DNA of 64,000 bases, taken from Spongiihabitans sp965206355. Its GTDB lineage: Bacteria > Pseudomonadota > Gammaproteobacteria > Arenicellales > Poriferihabitantaceae. The position numbers and the translations under genes are program-made. Location: the NCBI GenBank assembly GCA_965206355.1, contig OZ242212.1, positions 1,922,001 to 1,986,000 on the forward strand, read 5' to 3'. The notes below the pieces were generated by a model. It did no database searches, was not told the DNA's origin, and worked only from the letters and a program-made list of their open reading frames with translations. This document shows positions 53,195 through 63,618 of the stretch, piece by piece (positions within the stretch are counted from its first letter, which is position 1; every line of letters begins with the position of its first letter).

Positions 53195-54751
53195 ATGAAA
53201 ATAGCTATTCCAAAAGAAATTCATGTTGATGAGTGTCGGGTTGCCGCTACACCGACAGAAATCCAGAAAATAATTAAGTTGGGCTATGATGTTATAGTCG
53301 AAAAAAATGCCGGATTAGCTTCGGAACATCTTGATCGCGATTACCGCGCTGCTGGTGCTACAATAGCCGATGATACACCTGAATTATGGAAAGAGGCAGA
53401 TTTAATTTGCAAAGTCCGCCCACCAGAACAACATCCCTCATGTGCTATTCATGAAGCAGACTGGCTGACTGCCAATAAAACGCTAATTGGCTTTATCTGG
53501 CCGGCTCAAAATGCCGCTTTGATGCAACGCTTTGCACAGTCCAAGACAACCGTCCTTGCTATGGATGCGGTACCCAGAATATCCCGCGCGCAGAAAATGG
53601 ATGCCCTGTCCTCAATGTCTCACATTGCTGGCTACCGAGCGGTCATAGAAGCTGCTCAACACTTCGGCAGATTTTTCAACGGTCAAATTACAGCGGCGGG
53701 CAAGATTCCGCCTGCCAAAATAATGGTGATTGGTGCGGGTGTCGCTGGATTATCGGCGATTGGTACGGCAGTCAATCTCGGTGCCATAGTACGCGCCTTT
53801 GATACCCGTTTGGAAGTCAGGGAGCAAATTGAAAGTATGAACGCTGAATTTCTTGAACTCGACTGCAAAGAAGACGGTAGCGGCGCAGGCGGTTACGCCA
53901 AAGTGATGAGCAAAGCATTTATTGAAGCCGAAATGGCATTGTTTGCAGAACAGGCAAAGAAGGTTGACATCATTATCACGACCGCATTGATTCCCGGTAA
54001 AGCCGCGCCTAAACTCATCACCCGGGATATGGTGGATACCATGCAAGCGGGTAGTGTGATTGTTGATCTGGCAGCGGAACAGGGGGGTAACTGCGCCTAT
54101 ACTGAGCCCGGTCGCGTCATCCAACAAAGCGGGGTTAGCATTATCGGTTACACCGATTTGCTGAGTCGTATGGCAACCCAGTCCAGTCAATCGTATGCCA
54201 CAAATATTCGACACTTACTCAGCGAGCTGACACCTGAAAAAAACGGAGTGGTTAATATTAATATGGACGATGAGGTCATCAGAGGAACAACCGTAGTACA
54301 TAACGGCAGCATTACCTGGCCGCCCTCGGTGCCGCGCATCGTGGCAACAAGCCGTGAACAGGACATCAAAGCGATTAAAAAACCGTCAGCAACAGTCGCC
54401 GTAAAAAACCGTGTGCTGGCAACGCTGGCAGGTATTGTCATCGGCACTCTGGCGATTCTTGGGGTTGGTGCGGTAGCGCCTCAAGCCTTTATGAATCACT
54501 TTATTGTCTTTGTGCTGGCGTGTTTTGTCGGCTGGCAGGTAGTTTGGAATGTGACACCAGCATTGCATACGCCGTTGATGAGCGTGACCAATGCCATTAG
54601 CGGCATTATTGTTATTGGCGCACTGTTGCAAGTCGGATCGGCATCGGCAACCGCATCCATTCTGGCAATTGCAGCACTGCTCATTGCCTCAATAAATATC
54701 GCGGGCGGGTTTCTGGTCACCCAGCGTATGTTAAATATGTTTCGTAAATAA
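53195..54751 (+). CDS. pntA: NAD(P) transhydrogenase alpha subunit
   Basis: 518 aa, close to the E. coli length. Domain I binds NAD(H) (AAQHFGRFFNGQITAAGKIP, VIGAGVAGLSAIGTA, ITTALIPGKAAPKLIT, VIVDLAAEQGGNC). Residues of about 400-510 carry four membrane helices of domain II. With PntB it uses the proton gradient to reduce NADP+ with NADH, supplying NADPH. The single-chain alpha form is kept, not split as in some alphaproteobacteria. Confidence 0.96.
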   Translation: MKIAIPKEIHVDECRVAATPTEIQKIIKLGYDVIVEKNAGLASEHLDRDYRAAGATIADDTPELWKEADLICKVRPPEQHPSCAIHEADWLTANKTLIGFIWPAQNAALMQRFAQSKTTVLAMDAVPRISRAQKMDALSSMSHIAGYRAVIEAAQHFGRFFNGQITAAGKIPPAKIMVIGAGVAGLSAIGTAVNLGAIVRAFDTRLEVREQIESMNAEFLELDCKEDGSGAGGYAKVMSKAFIEAEMALFAEQAKKVDIIITTALIPGKAAPKLITRDMVDTMQAGSVIVDLAAEQGGNCAYTEPGRVIQQSGVSIIGYTDLLSRMATQSSQSYATNIRHLLSELTPEKNGVVNINMDDEVIRGTTVVHNGSITWPPSVPRIVATSREQDIKAIKKPSATVAVKNRVLATLAGIVIGTLAILGVGAVAPQAFMNHFIVFVLACFVGWQVVWNVTPALHTPLMSVTNAISGIIVIGALLQVGSASATASILAIAALLIASINIAGGFLVTQRMLNMFRK

Positions 54752-54765
54752 TCAGGAGTCATTAC

Positions 54766-56169
54766 ATGAGCGGTGGTATTACCCTTGGAGCGTATATCGT
54801 TGCCAGCATTTTCTTTATTCTTAGTTTGGGTGGATTAAGCAGTCAGGAAAGTTCACAACGCGGCAACATGTATGGCATGGTTGGTATGGGGCTGGCAATC
54901 ATAGCAACGCTGTGGGGTGATATGTCTACTGATCTGGCGCAGAACTACGGCAGCATTGCTATTGCCATGGCAAGTGGCGCAGTCATCGGCGCAATTCTAG
55001 CCGCGCGGGTACAGATGACCGCAATGCCGGAACTCATTGCTATGTTACACAGTTTCGTCGGACTGGCAGCGGTGTTTGTTGGCTTCGCAAGCTATCTGGA
55101 TAACGATGCCAACCACATCGGTGTTGCCAAAGTTATCCTTGATATTGAAATTTATTTAGGCGTGTTAATTGGCGCAGTAACCTTCACCGGATCGGTGATT
55201 GCCTTTGCCAAGTTGAAAGGTATAATCAGCAGTAAAGCATTAACCTTACCAGCCCGACACGGGCTTAATTTACTTATTCTCCTCGCCTGTCTCTATCTGG
55301 GCTATGAATTCGTTGAGAGCGGCAATGCTGATAGAGGATTAAAGGTATTGCTGATTATGACTCTGCTGGCAGGTCTGTTTGGTATGCACATGGTCATGGC
55401 AATAGGCGGTGCAGATATGCCGGTAGTCATCTCCATGCTCAACAGTTATTCGGGTTGGGCTGCTGCGGCCACTGGATTCATGCTTTCCAATGACCTGCTG
55501 ATTATTACCGGCGCGCTGGTCGGTTCAAGCGGTGCTATTTTAAGTTACATTATGTGTCGGGCAATGAACCGCGCTTTCTTGAACGTCGTCATGGGCGGAT
55601 TTGGCACAACCCGTGCCGCTACCAACACTGCCGATGAAATGGATGGCGACACCGTGGCAATCAATGCCCTTGACACCGCTGAGTTGCTCGGCAATATTGA
55701 CTCACTGGTCATTGTTCCGGGCTATGGTATGGCGGTTGCTCATGCACAGCATTTGGTGTCCGAATTGACAAAAAAACTGGAGGGGCATGGTGTCAGGGTA
55801 AGTTTTGCCATTCATCCGGTGGCAGGTCGAATGCCTGGGCATATGAACGTATTGTTGGCAGAAGCCAAAGTCCCTTACGACATCGTGTACGAAATGGATG
55901 AAATCAACCCGCAATTAGCCGACACCAATGTTGTTCTGGTAATCGGTGCAAACGATATTGTTAATCCCTCTGCCATAACTTCAGCGGATAGTCCGATTGC
56001 GGGAATGCCGGTTATAGAAGTATGGAAAGCACATCATGTTATCGTCTTAAAACGCAGTATGGCGAGCGGCTATGCGGGTATTGAAAACCCTCTGTTTTAT
56101 AAAGAAAACACCAGAATGCTGTTTGGCGATGCCAAAGACAGCATTGAACAAGTTCTTGCAACACTTTGA
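54766..56169 (+). CDS. pntB: NAD(P) transhydrogenase beta subunit
   Basis: 467 aa. Eight or nine membrane helices in the first 270 residues, with GADMPVVISMLNSYSGWAAA as the signature, then the NADP-binding domain III (LVIVPGYGMAVAHAQHLVSE, IHPVAGRMPGHMNVLLAEA, VIGANDIVNPSA, KRSMASGYAGIENPLFYKEN). It starts 14 bp after pntA. MITE copy K lies 41 bp beyond its stop. Confidence 0.97.
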   Translation: MSGGITLGAYIVASIFFILSLGGLSSQESSQRGNMYGMVGMGLAIIATLWGDMSTDLAQNYGSIAIAMASGAVIGAILAARVQMTAMPELIAMLHSFVGLAAVFVGFASYLDNDANHIGVAKVILDIEIYLGVLIGAVTFTGSVIAFAKLKGIISSKALTLPARHGLNLLILLACLYLGYEFVESGNADRGLKVLLIMTLLAGLFGMHMVMAIGGADMPVVISMLNSYSGWAAAATGFMLSNDLLIITGALVGSSGAILSYIMCRAMNRAFLNVVMGGFGTTRAATNTADEMDGDTVAINALDTAELLGNIDSLVIVPGYGMAVAHAQHLVSELTKKLEGHGVRVSFAIHPVAGRMPGHMNVLLAEAKVPYDIVYEMDEINPQLADTNVVLVIGANDIVNPSAITSADSPIAGMPVIEVWKAHHVIVLKRSMASGYAGIENPLFYKENTRMLFGDAKDSIEQVLATL

Positions 56170-56210
56170 AGTCAGCGAGTTGTCCACTGAATAATTACAA
56201 ATTATAAATT

Positions 56211-56372
56211 GAGACCTTTGCACGAAAGCCATTTCACCTGCATGCTGCGTCGCCTAAAAGCGCCTACTGTTGGTAAAATCGTACTCAATCGGTCATTTAT
56301 AAGCATAAACTCCCTCATTCCGTGCGTTTTTGCCTTGCCTGAAAGCGAAATCATCTTCCGTGCAAAGGTCTC
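56211..56372 (-). repeat. MITE copy K, long subtype
   Basis: 162-bp copy in reverse orientation with the extra segment of about 23 bp seen in copy C. Perfect 5-bp target duplication AAATT (56206-56210 and 56373-56377). It lies between pntB and hisG. Confidence 0.92.
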
Positions 56373-56520
56373 AAATTACGAGGTTAAAAGATTTTGACAC
56401 AGAGGACACAGAGGATAAAACAGATTTGCACGAGTAGCTTGAATTCGCAGGTTCGTAATGCGTAATTCGTAATTTTGTTATAATTGCCACCCGTTTTTAT
56501 CCTGTTTTCTATCAACAACA

Positions 56521-57399
56521 ATGTCAAATATACTAAAACTAGGTATTCCCAAAGGCAGTCTGGAAGATGCTACCAAAGCACTCTTTGCTCATGCTGGATG
56601 GTCGATCAATACCCGATCACGCAACTATTTCCCCTCAATTGATGATGCGGAAATCAATTGTTCATTGGTACGTTCTCAGGAAATGGGACACTATATTAGC
56701 GAGGGTGTTCTGGATGCCGGTTTGACTGGTCAGGATTGGCTGGCAGAAACCAATGCTGATGTTACGGTTATGGCCGATCTGGTGTATTCCAAAACCTCCG
56801 ATCAAAAATGCCGATGGGTATTGGTGGTTAAAAACAATTCTGAAATCAAGTCAGTAGAGGATCTGGAGGGCAAAAGAATTGCCACGGAATTGGTTAATTT
56901 CACCAAACAATATCTGCATGAGCGTAATATCAATGCCACCGTAGAATTTTCATGGGGAGCGACGGAAGCGAAAGTGGTGGAAGGTCTTGCAGATGCAGTA
57001 GTCGAAATCACCGAAACGGGTAGCACAATCAAAGCGCACGGCCTGCGTATCGTCTGTGATTTGCTGGAAACCCACACCGTTTTCGCCGCCAACAAAACGG
57101 CATTGCAGGATACATGGAAAAGGCAAAAAATTGAACAAATTGCCTTGTTATTGAAAAGTGCCTTAATCGGCAGAGAGAAGGTGTTGTTAAAAATGAATGT
57201 CCCGAGCAAGTGTATTGATGAGTTGGTTAAGCAGCTTCCAAGTTTACATGCTCCCACGATCAATCGACTCTATGGTGACGACTGGCTGGCAGTTGAAACT
57301 GTGGTGAGTAAAAAAGATGTCAGAAAAATCATACCTCCCTTGAAAGCGGCAGGAGCAGAAGGCATCCTTGAACTTGAATTACTTAAAATGGTACCCTGA
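56521..57399 (+). CDS. hisG: ATP phosphoribosyltransferase, long form
   Basis: 292-aa first enzyme of histidine synthesis. It opens LGIPKGSLEDATKALFAHAG, then GVLDAGLTGQDWLAE, the phosphoribosyl-binding GATEAKVVEGLADAVVEITE and a C-terminal regulatory ACT-like domain of about 80 residues (LHAPTINRLYGDDWLAVETV). The C-terminal domain means it should be a self-sufficient, histidine-inhibited hexamer that needs no HisZ. No other his genes are adjacent. Confidence 0.94.
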   Translation: MSNILKLGIPKGSLEDATKALFAHAGWSINTRSRNYFPSIDDAEINCSLVRSQEMGHYISEGVLDAGLTGQDWLAETNADVTVMADLVYSKTSDQKCRWVLVVKNNSEIKSVEDLEGKRIATELVNFTKQYLHERNINATVEFSWGATEAKVVEGLADAVVEITETGSTIKAHGLRIVCDLLETHTVFAANKTALQDTWKRQKIEQIALLLKSALIGREKVLLKMNVPSKCIDELVKQLPSLHAPTINRLYGDDWLAVETVVSKKDVRKIIPPLKAAGAEGILELELLKMVP

Positions 57400-57431
57400 C
57401 TGCAAAGCCATATTATCAAGCACACGCAGAA

Positions 57432-57471
57432 ACGCAGAAGTCGTCAAACAACGGCTTCTGCGTCAAATTTT
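57432..57471 (+). terminator. Terminator after hisG
   Basis: Stem ACGCAGAAG / CTTCTGCGT with a 14-nt loop, followed by CAAATTTT, 33 bp past the hisG stop. Confidence 0.65.
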
Positions 57472-57552
57472 AACCCTCTACCGAGAGACTCCGAATAATC
57501 CGCAATCAATCAATTAAACAAAGGCAAGGGCAAGAACTAAAAAGGTTAAGGG

Positions 57553-58008
57553 CTATTTTGAATTGAGCAGATACGCTTTATCGGATGCTTCAATCTGTCC
57601 CACTTCCCATGCGCCTCGTTTTTTAGCATGCTCAATTGCCGCATCTATTTCAATTTGGCTGGCAGCGGTCGGTATATCAAATACCTGCCCCGGATAAATC
57701 AGATCCGGATCAAAAATTTGGTCTAGGTTTTCTTTATAAATTAATGGCCACTTCTGAGGGACGTTGTAAACCTCATCATGTGCGGCAATATCCCAAAGGT
57801 TATCACCCTTCACCACTGTCCAAACCACAGCGTCAACCACATCTTCCGTAGCTGCCGGCGCTTCGACTGGTGTCGTTTCGGGTGTAGCGGGTGTTGCCAC
57901 TTCCGTAGGTTTACTTCCTGCGCTTATACAACCCGTTGCCAAAATGGCAACCAGTAAAATTGCACTTAATTTAAGTGCTGAAAGGTTCTTTTTAGGTGCT
58001 TTTTGCAT
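57553..58008 (-). CDS. LysM-domain lipoprotein
   Basis: 151 aa from ATG 58008 (MQKAPKKNLSALKLSAILLV, lipobox LATGC). A Pro/Thr/Glu-rich linker is followed by a LysM module (WTVVKGDNLWDIAAHDEVYN, PLIYKENLDQIFDPDLIYPG, QVFDIP) and a short helical tail. It is probably an envelope lipoprotein bound to peptidoglycan. The longer frame to 58053 would place 15 residues before the signal and is unlikely. It stands alone. Confidence 0.88.
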   Translation of the reverse strand: MQKAPKKNLSALKLSAILLVAILATGCISAGSKPTEVATPATPETTPVEAPAATEDVVDAVVWTVVKGDNLWDIAAHDEVYNVPQKWPLIYKENLDQIFDPDLIYPGQVFDIPTAASQIEIDAAIEHAKKRGAWEVGQIEASDKAYLLNSK

Positions 58009-58248
58009 ATCAAATCGTCTCCAGTGTCTTGACATTATAAGTATTTTGAGCACATCAATCCAACATGCCCTGTCGAGAGTTTAACGCCAAATAGCCGTTC
58101 TATGCAAGCAATATTACAAATAATTTTCGTTTAATATCACCAATATCCACAAGTAAAATCGGTTAGTGCGTCAATGACAGCTATCCATAGTCGCTTTTCA
58201 GGCAATATTCAGCAGTTATCTGGCATACGCCATCCATCCAACAACCCG

Positions 58249-59712
58249 CTACGTAATACCCCCCATACATAGATATTTCATTTCAAGGTATTCCTCAATA
58301 CCACAGGAGCCGCCTTCTCTGCCCAGACCGGATTGCTTAATGCCACCAAATGGAGCGACTTCTGTGGAAATCAAACCGGTATTGATACCGACCATACCGT
58401 ATTCCAATGCTTCAGATACGCGCCATACCCGAGCAAGATTATCACTATAAAAATACGATGCCAAACCAAGTTCAGTGTCATTTGCCATCTTTATAACTTC
58501 ACCTTCGTCGCTAAATCGAAAAAGTGCTGCCAACGGACCAAAGGTTTCCTCTCGAGCCACTTGCATTTCTGAGGTAACACCGGTCAATAAAGTCGGTTGG
58601 AAATAAGTGCCTCCAAGCTCATGGCGTTCACCACCAACAATAATTTTTGCTCCCCGACTGAGCGCATCTGCAATATGATCCTCCACTTTTTCCACCGCAT
58701 TCATATCAATCAATGGTCCTTGAACAACATCCTCATCAAGTCCTGATCCCACTTTCATTTTTTCAACTTCTCTGGACAACTTTCCCGCAAACTCATCATA
58801 CACACCATCTTGAACATAAATACGATTGCTACACACACAGGTTTGTCCAGTGTTTCTGTATTTTGAAATGATTGCACCTTGCACTGCAGCATCAATATCG
58901 GCATCATCAAAAACGATAAACGGTGCATTGCCACCCAGCTCCAAAGCGACCTTCATAATTGAATCCGAACACTGTTTCATCAATAATCTGCCCACTTCTG
59001 TCGATCCAGTAAAACTTAAATGACGTACCAGCGAATTGGCCGTCATCTCGCCGGCGATAACCTTTGCCGAGCCGGTGACCACATTGAATAATCCGCGAGG
59101 AATTCCTGCTCGTTGCGCCAACTCACATAATGCAAAAGCGGACAGCGGCGTTTGCGTAGCCGGTTTCACCACCACAGCACAACCCGCAGCCAGAGCGGGT
59201 GCTACTTTACGGGTGATCATTGCAGACGGAAAATTCCAAGGTGTAATAGCAACGCAAACACCGATCGGTTGTTTGATAACGAACAGTCGTGTATCGCTCT
59301 GATGTTGCGGTATAGTGCTCCCGCTTATACGTCTCCCCTCATCCGCAAACCACTGTAGAAATGAAGCCGAGTAAGCAATCTCGGCACGCGATTCTGCCAA
59401 CGGCTTACCTTGTTCCAGTGTCATCAGCAGTGCCAAATCTTGCTGATTCTCTAGCATCAAATCACACCAACACCGTAAAATAAGCGCACGTTCCTTAGCC
59501 AGCATTTGCCGCCAATCGAGCTGTGCACGCTGCGCATGTTCAATGGCATCGCGTGTTTCATCCGCCGCCATTTTCGGAACTTGTGCAATAATCGAGCCAT
59601 CGGCAGGGTTGCTAACCGCTATGCGTTCACCGCTATTGGCATCACGCCATTCACCGTTGATATAACATTGTTGGCGAAATAATTTTGGATCGTTCAGTGT
59701 TATGGTTTTCAT
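58249..59712 (-). CDS. gabD: Succinate-semialdehyde dehydrogenase-type aldehyde dehydrogenase
   Basis: 487 aa from ATG 59712. NAD(P)-binding and active-site motifs of class I aldehyde dehydrogenases are present: ITPWNFPSAMITRKVAPALA, FTGSTEVGRLL, catalytic Glu in LELGGNAPF and catalytic Cys in NTGQTCVCSNRIYV. The overall pattern fits GabD. Glutarate-semialdehyde dehydrogenase (DavD) is a close alternative. It begins 7 bp after purA, so is probably co-transcribed. The upstream extension to 59787 overlaps purA and is not used. Confidence 0.9.
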   Translation of the reverse strand: MKTITLNDPKLFRQQCYINGEWRDANSGERIAVSNPADGSIIAQVPKMAADETRDAIEHAQRAQLDWRQMLAKERALILRCWCDLMLENQQDLALLMTLEQGKPLAESRAEIAYSASFLQWFADEGRRISGSTIPQHQSDTRLFVIKQPIGVCVAITPWNFPSAMITRKVAPALAAGCAVVVKPATQTPLSAFALCELAQRAGIPRGLFNVVTGSAKVIAGEMTANSLVRHLSFTGSTEVGRLLMKQCSDSIMKVALELGGNAPFIVFDDADIDAAVQGAIISKYRNTGQTCVCSNRIYVQDGVYDEFAGKLSREVEKMKVGSGLDEDVVQGPLIDMNAVEKVEDHIADALSRGAKIIVGGERHELGGTYFQPTLLTGVTSEMQVAREETFGPLAALFRFSDEGEVIKMANDTELGLASYFYSDNLARVWRVSEALEYGMVGINTGLISTEVAPFGGIKQSGLGREGGSCGIEEYLEMKYLCMGGIT

Positions 59713-59719
59713 AATCTGA

Positions 59720-61024
59720 TTAGTCGGTAAAAGGATGCCTAATAATAATCGTATCATCTCGTTCCGGACTGGTCGAAATAATATCAATAGGGATATCTAA
59801 AAGTGATGATAATCGATCGAGGTAGGCTTTGGCATTAGCGGGTAATTGTTGATAATCTTTAATACCTTTAGTGGGTTCCTGCCAGCCCAGTAATTGTTCA
59901 TATATCGGCTCGCATTGTTGCATTCCGTCGGCTCCATAGGGTGGTAAATCAATCACTGCACCGCGGTAACGATAGCCGATACATATTTTTACGACCTCAA
60001 GACCATCCATCACATCGAGTTTGGTGATGCACAACGCAGTGATTCCACATACTTGTTTGGCCCGGCGTAGTGCCACGATATCCAGCCAACCACATCGTCT
60101 GGAGCGACCGGTTGTCGTTCCGAACTCATGCCCTTTTTCACTTAGGTATTTCCCCGTGTCATCAAACAATTCGGTAGGAAAAGGACCGGCACCGACTCGC
60201 GTTGTATAGGCCTTAGCGATGCCTAAAACAAAATCAATATCCAGTGGGCCGATTCCGCTACCAACAGCAGCGCTGGCAGCGGTCGTATTAGAAGACGTTA
60301 CATAGGGATAAGTGCCATGATCAATGTCAAGTAGCATACCTTGCGCACCTTCAAACAACACCGATTTTCTCTGCGCCCGTAATGCACATAAGCGTGTAGA
60401 GACATCACCCAGCATAGGTTTGATGGACTCCACCTGCGCCAAAGACTGCGCCAATGTTTGTTGATAATCTATCGGCTCTGCATTAAAAAAGTTCAGCAAT
60501 ATATGGTTGTGATATGCTATCACCTCTTCCAATTTGCTGGCAAAGCTGTCTGCTTCAAGCAAATCAACAAGTCGCAACCCTCTTCGGGCAACTTTATCTT
60601 CATAGCAAGGACCAATGCCTCGACCAGTGGTACCAATCGCTTTTTTACCCTTTGCTTGTTCTCGCACCCGATCTAATACACTGTGATAGGGCATAATCAG
60701 TGGGCAACCGTAACTCACCGTCAGGCGCTGCCGAATATCAATGTGTTTATCTTCCAGCCTCTTTATTTCTTCAAATAATTGCGCTAACTCAACCACCACA
60801 CCATTGCCAATAAAGCATTCAACACCCGCACACATCGCACCCGATGGAATCAGGTGCAATACGGTTTTTTGACCATTGATGACCAGTGTATGCCCAGCAT
60901 TATGTCCGCCCTGAAATCGGACTACGGCATCGGCGTGAGGGGTTAAAAGATCAACGATTTTACCCTTACCTTCATCACCCCATTGCGTACCCAACAGCAC
61001 CACATTTCTGCCAGTATTAGCCAT
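59720..61024 (-). CDS. purA: Adenylosuccinate synthetase
   Basis: 434-aa GTP-dependent enzyme joining IMP and aspartate in AMP synthesis. The GTP loop is LLGTQWGDEGKGKIVD, followed by RFQGGHNAGHTLV, GTTGRGIGPCYEDKVARRGL, GAQGMLLDIDHGTYPYVTSS and TTTGRSRRCGWLD. Usual length. It follows yjeT in the standard hflK-hflC-yjeT-purA order. Confidence 0.97.
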   Translation of the reverse strand: MANTGRNVVLLGTQWGDEGKGKIVDLLTPHADAVVRFQGGHNAGHTLVINGQKTVLHLIPSGAMCAGVECFIGNGVVVELAQLFEEIKRLEDKHIDIRQRLTVSYGCPLIMPYHSVLDRVREQAKGKKAIGTTGRGIGPCYEDKVARRGLRLVDLLEADSFASKLEEVIAYHNHILLNFFNAEPIDYQQTLAQSLAQVESIKPMLGDVSTRLCALRAQRKSVLFEGAQGMLLDIDHGTYPYVTSSNTTAASAAVGSGIGPLDIDFVLGIAKAYTTRVGAGPFPTELFDDTGKYLSEKGHEFGTTTGRSRRCGWLDIVALRRAKQVCGITALCITKLDVMDGLEVVKICIGYRYRGAVIDLPPYGADGMQQCEPIYEQLLGWQEPTKGIKDYQQLPANAKAYLDRLSSLLDIPIDIISTSPERDDTIIIRHPFTD

Positions 61025-61056
61025 ACCGCTAAGATATTATTTCACGCAAGTGATTA

Positions 61057-61248
61057 TCACCAGCGTACAAAATACAATAACATCACGCCAGTGATCATGC
61101 TTGCCAAACCGATTTTTCTGAGCGCAGATTCTGGTAGCATTATCATGTTCTGCATAAGGCGTTTAAATGCGGCTGGATTGGAAAACGGGATGAGTCCTTC
61201 CAGTATCAAATACAAGGCAAACGCAGCCAACAAATCACTCCAGTTCAA
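61057..61248 (-). CDS. yjeT: DUF2065 small membrane protein YjeT
   Basis: 63 aa with two membrane helices (LLAAFALYLILEGLIPFSNP, LASMITGVMLLYFVRW) around ESALRKIG, as in YjeT. Function unknown, but its place between hflC and purA is conserved in gammaproteobacteria. Confidence 0.88.
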   Translation of the reverse strand: MNWSDLLAAFALYLILEGLIPFSNPAAFKRLMQNMIMLPESALRKIGLASMITGVMLLYFVRW

Positions 61249-61320
61249 AGTTTGATACTAAATCGTAGCGAAAAAATGACAGGGCACACTCGAACGAAAC
61301 CACCAACAATACCCTAAAAT

Positions 61321-62196
61321 CTAGTTAGATTCGGCATCCGGCGTTTTGAAATATTTGAAAAATGCTGAACTGGGATCAACGATGAGCAAATCCTGTTTGC
61401 TGGCAAAACTATCTCTGTAAGCGTTAAGACTGCGGTAGAATTTATAAAACTCGGCATTTTTTCCAAATTCAGTCGCATAAGCGGCAGTAGCAGTGGCATC
61501 ACCTTGACCGCGAATAATTTGTGCATCCCGATCGGCATTGGCAAGTAAAATTTGCCGTTGACGATCCGCATCAGCTCGAATTTTTTCTGCCGCCTCTTCA
61601 CCTTGAGCGCGTAATTCTTTGGCAACACGTTGCCGCTCTGCCGCCATACGTTGATATACCCGATCACTGATCGCTGGATCCAGATCAACCCTTTTCAAAC
61701 GCACATCAATAATTTCGATGCCCAGTGTTGCCGCTTCCTCATTCATAATTTTGCGCACTACTTCCATAATCTGTTTCCTGTCACCAGAAATCACGTCTTG
61801 CACCGTGCGCTTACCAAACTCCTGACGCAGACTATCATTCACTCGTTGCGACAAACGTGAGCGGGCATTCGCTTTGCGACCTTTCAATCGGGTGTAGTAC
61901 TGGTGTACATCCCGAATTCTCCATTTCACAAACGAATCCACAACCAGGTTTTTCTTCTCGCGCGTCAAATATAACTCAGGATCAGCATCCATCGTTTGCA
62001 CGCGGGCATCAAAGTACTGGACATTATTGACAAATGGAATTTTCCAGTGCAGTCCGGGTTTGACATCAGATTGAACAATCTCACCAAACTTGAATACGAT
62101 GGACTTTTCCCGCTCATCAACAAAATATGCTGAGGAGAAAGCGATGGACACGGCGATCACAGCGAGGACAAGAAAGAGTGTTAATTTTAGTTTCAT
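61321..62196 (-). CDS. hflC: HflC, SPFH-domain regulator of FtsH
   Basis: 291 aa. One N-terminal membrane anchor (LTLFLVLAVIAVSIAFSSAY), an SPFH/band 7 domain (VDEREKSIVFKFGEIVQSDV, then KPGLHWKIPFV), and a long coiled region (AAERQRVAKELRAQGEEAAE). With HflK it forms the periplasmic cage around FtsH protease. It starts 2 bp after hflK. Confidence 0.96.
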   Translation of the reverse strand: MKLKLTLFLVLAVIAVSIAFSSAYFVDEREKSIVFKFGEIVQSDVKPGLHWKIPFVNNVQYFDARVQTMDADPELYLTREKKNLVVDSFVKWRIRDVHQYYTRLKGRKANARSRLSQRVNDSLRQEFGKRTVQDVISGDRKQIMEVVRKIMNEEAATLGIEIIDVRLKRVDLDPAISDRVYQRMAAERQRVAKELRAQGEEAAEKIRADADRQRQILLANADRDAQIIRGQGDATATAAYATEFGKNAEFYKFYRSLNAYRDSFASKQDLLIVDPSSAFFKYFKTPDAESN

Positions 62197-62198
62197 AA

Positions 62199-63458
62199 TT
62201 ATTGCCTCGCCGTGCGATCAATACTTCTAGTTGTTGACCTTAAAGAACTGTTAGCAACCTGACTACCCGCCGAGCGATTGTTGCTATCCGGATTTGACGC
62301 ATCACGGTCTCCGGGTAATTGAGCGCGATTTTTTAACAACTGATCAAGCGGCAAATACATCACATTGTTGCCACCATCAGACTGATCAATAACCATTTTA
62401 CTGGAACGACTGAACACCTCTTCCATCACTTCCAAGTAAAGCCGATCTCTAGTGATATCTGGTGCCTTACTATATTCGATCAACACCTGATCAAACCGTG
62501 AAGTCTCACCTTCGGCCTTAGCGATAACAGATGCTTTGTAGGCCTCTGCTTCTTGCATAATTCGTGCAGAAAACCCCCGCGCCTTAGGAATAATATCGTT
62601 AGCGTATGCTTGTGCAAGATTTTTTAAGCGTTCCTCATCCTCTCGCGCCTTGACCACATCATCAAAAGCATCTTTAACCTGTTCTGGTGGTTGTGCATTT
62701 TGCATCTCAACGCTACGAACATTAATACCGGTCTGATAACGGTCAAGAATATCCTGTACCAGCGTCTTGGTTTCCGCAGCCAACTGTGCCCGTCCCTCAG
62801 TAATCGCGAAATCCATTGTATTGCGACCAACAATTTCCCGCACTGCACTTTCCGTTGCCTGTCGCACGACACTATCGGCAATATCCCGAGAATTGTACTC
62901 GCTGACATTAAATAACAAATCGCTCGGGTCTTTAATATCGTATTGCACGGCGAAATGAATATCAATAATGTTTTCATCCTCAGTCAGCATCAATGACTCA
63001 CGCGGCACCGATTGAATGCTTCTGCCGTTCTTACGATACCCCACTTCCACCGTATTGACGTTTTGCGTATTGATGACTTCGACCGATTCAAAAGGAGTCG
63101 GAATATGCCAATGCAGTCCGGCATCATTGGTTTCGGTATATTTACCAAAGCGCAACTCAATAGCCTGCTCACCTTGATCTACGGTATAAACGCCGGTAAA
63201 ACCCCAGAAGCCCAGACCGACAATCAGCAATAGTATAATCATACCGTTGCCGGCAAATTTACCCGTATCAGCAGGACCACCGCGCCCATTCCCACCGCCT
63301 TTGCCACGGTTAAACAGGTTATCTATACGTTCTTTCGCTTGACGAAACAGTTCGTCCAGGTCAGGTGGCCCCTGTTGACGACTATTCCCACGACGATTCC
63401 GCTGATCCCACGGATCATCGTTGTTGTTACCACCTGAGTCAGATTGATTCCAAGGCAT
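62199..63458 (-). CDS. hflK: HflK, SPFH-domain regulator of FtsH
   Basis: 419 aa. A Gly/Asn/Arg-rich cytosolic N-terminus (NQSDSGGNNNDDPWDQRNRR), one membrane helix (IILLLIVGLGFWGFTGVYTV), an SPFH domain with VDQGEQAIELRFGKY and GLHWHIPTPFE, and a coiled region ending in a Ser/Asn-rich tail. Partner of HflC. The upstream gene hflX or hfq is not present, and an ntrC-type gene follows instead. Confidence 0.96.
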   Translation of the reverse strand: MPWNQSDSGGNNNDDPWDQRNRRGNSRQQGPPDLDELFRQAKERIDNLFNRGKGGGNGRGGPADTGKFAGNGMIILLLIVGLGFWGFTGVYTVDQGEQAIELRFGKYTETNDAGLHWHIPTPFESVEVINTQNVNTVEVGYRKNGRSIQSVPRESLMLTEDENIIDIHFAVQYDIKDPSDLLFNVSEYNSRDIADSVVRQATESAVREIVGRNTMDFAITEGRAQLAAETKTLVQDILDRYQTGINVRSVEMQNAQPPEQVKDAFDDVVKAREDEERLKNLAQAYANDIIPKARGFSARIMQEAEAYKASVIAKAEGETSRFDQVLIEYSKAPDITRDRLYLEVMEEVFSRSSKMVIDQSDGGNNVMYLPLDQLLKNRAQLPGDRDASNPDSNNRSAGSQVANSSLRSTTRSIDRTARQ

Positions 63459-63618
63459 TGAGTAATTCCAAAAAGATTAGTTCTAAAAAAAGTGTAAAGC
63501 ATAGTTGAATCGGCGGATTATATCATAATGATTTGGAATGCAACGCCTTTCAATGCTAAAACAATTAAAAATTATGAATTGCGAATGTATAAATTAGCCC
63601 AACCCTGACTTACAATTT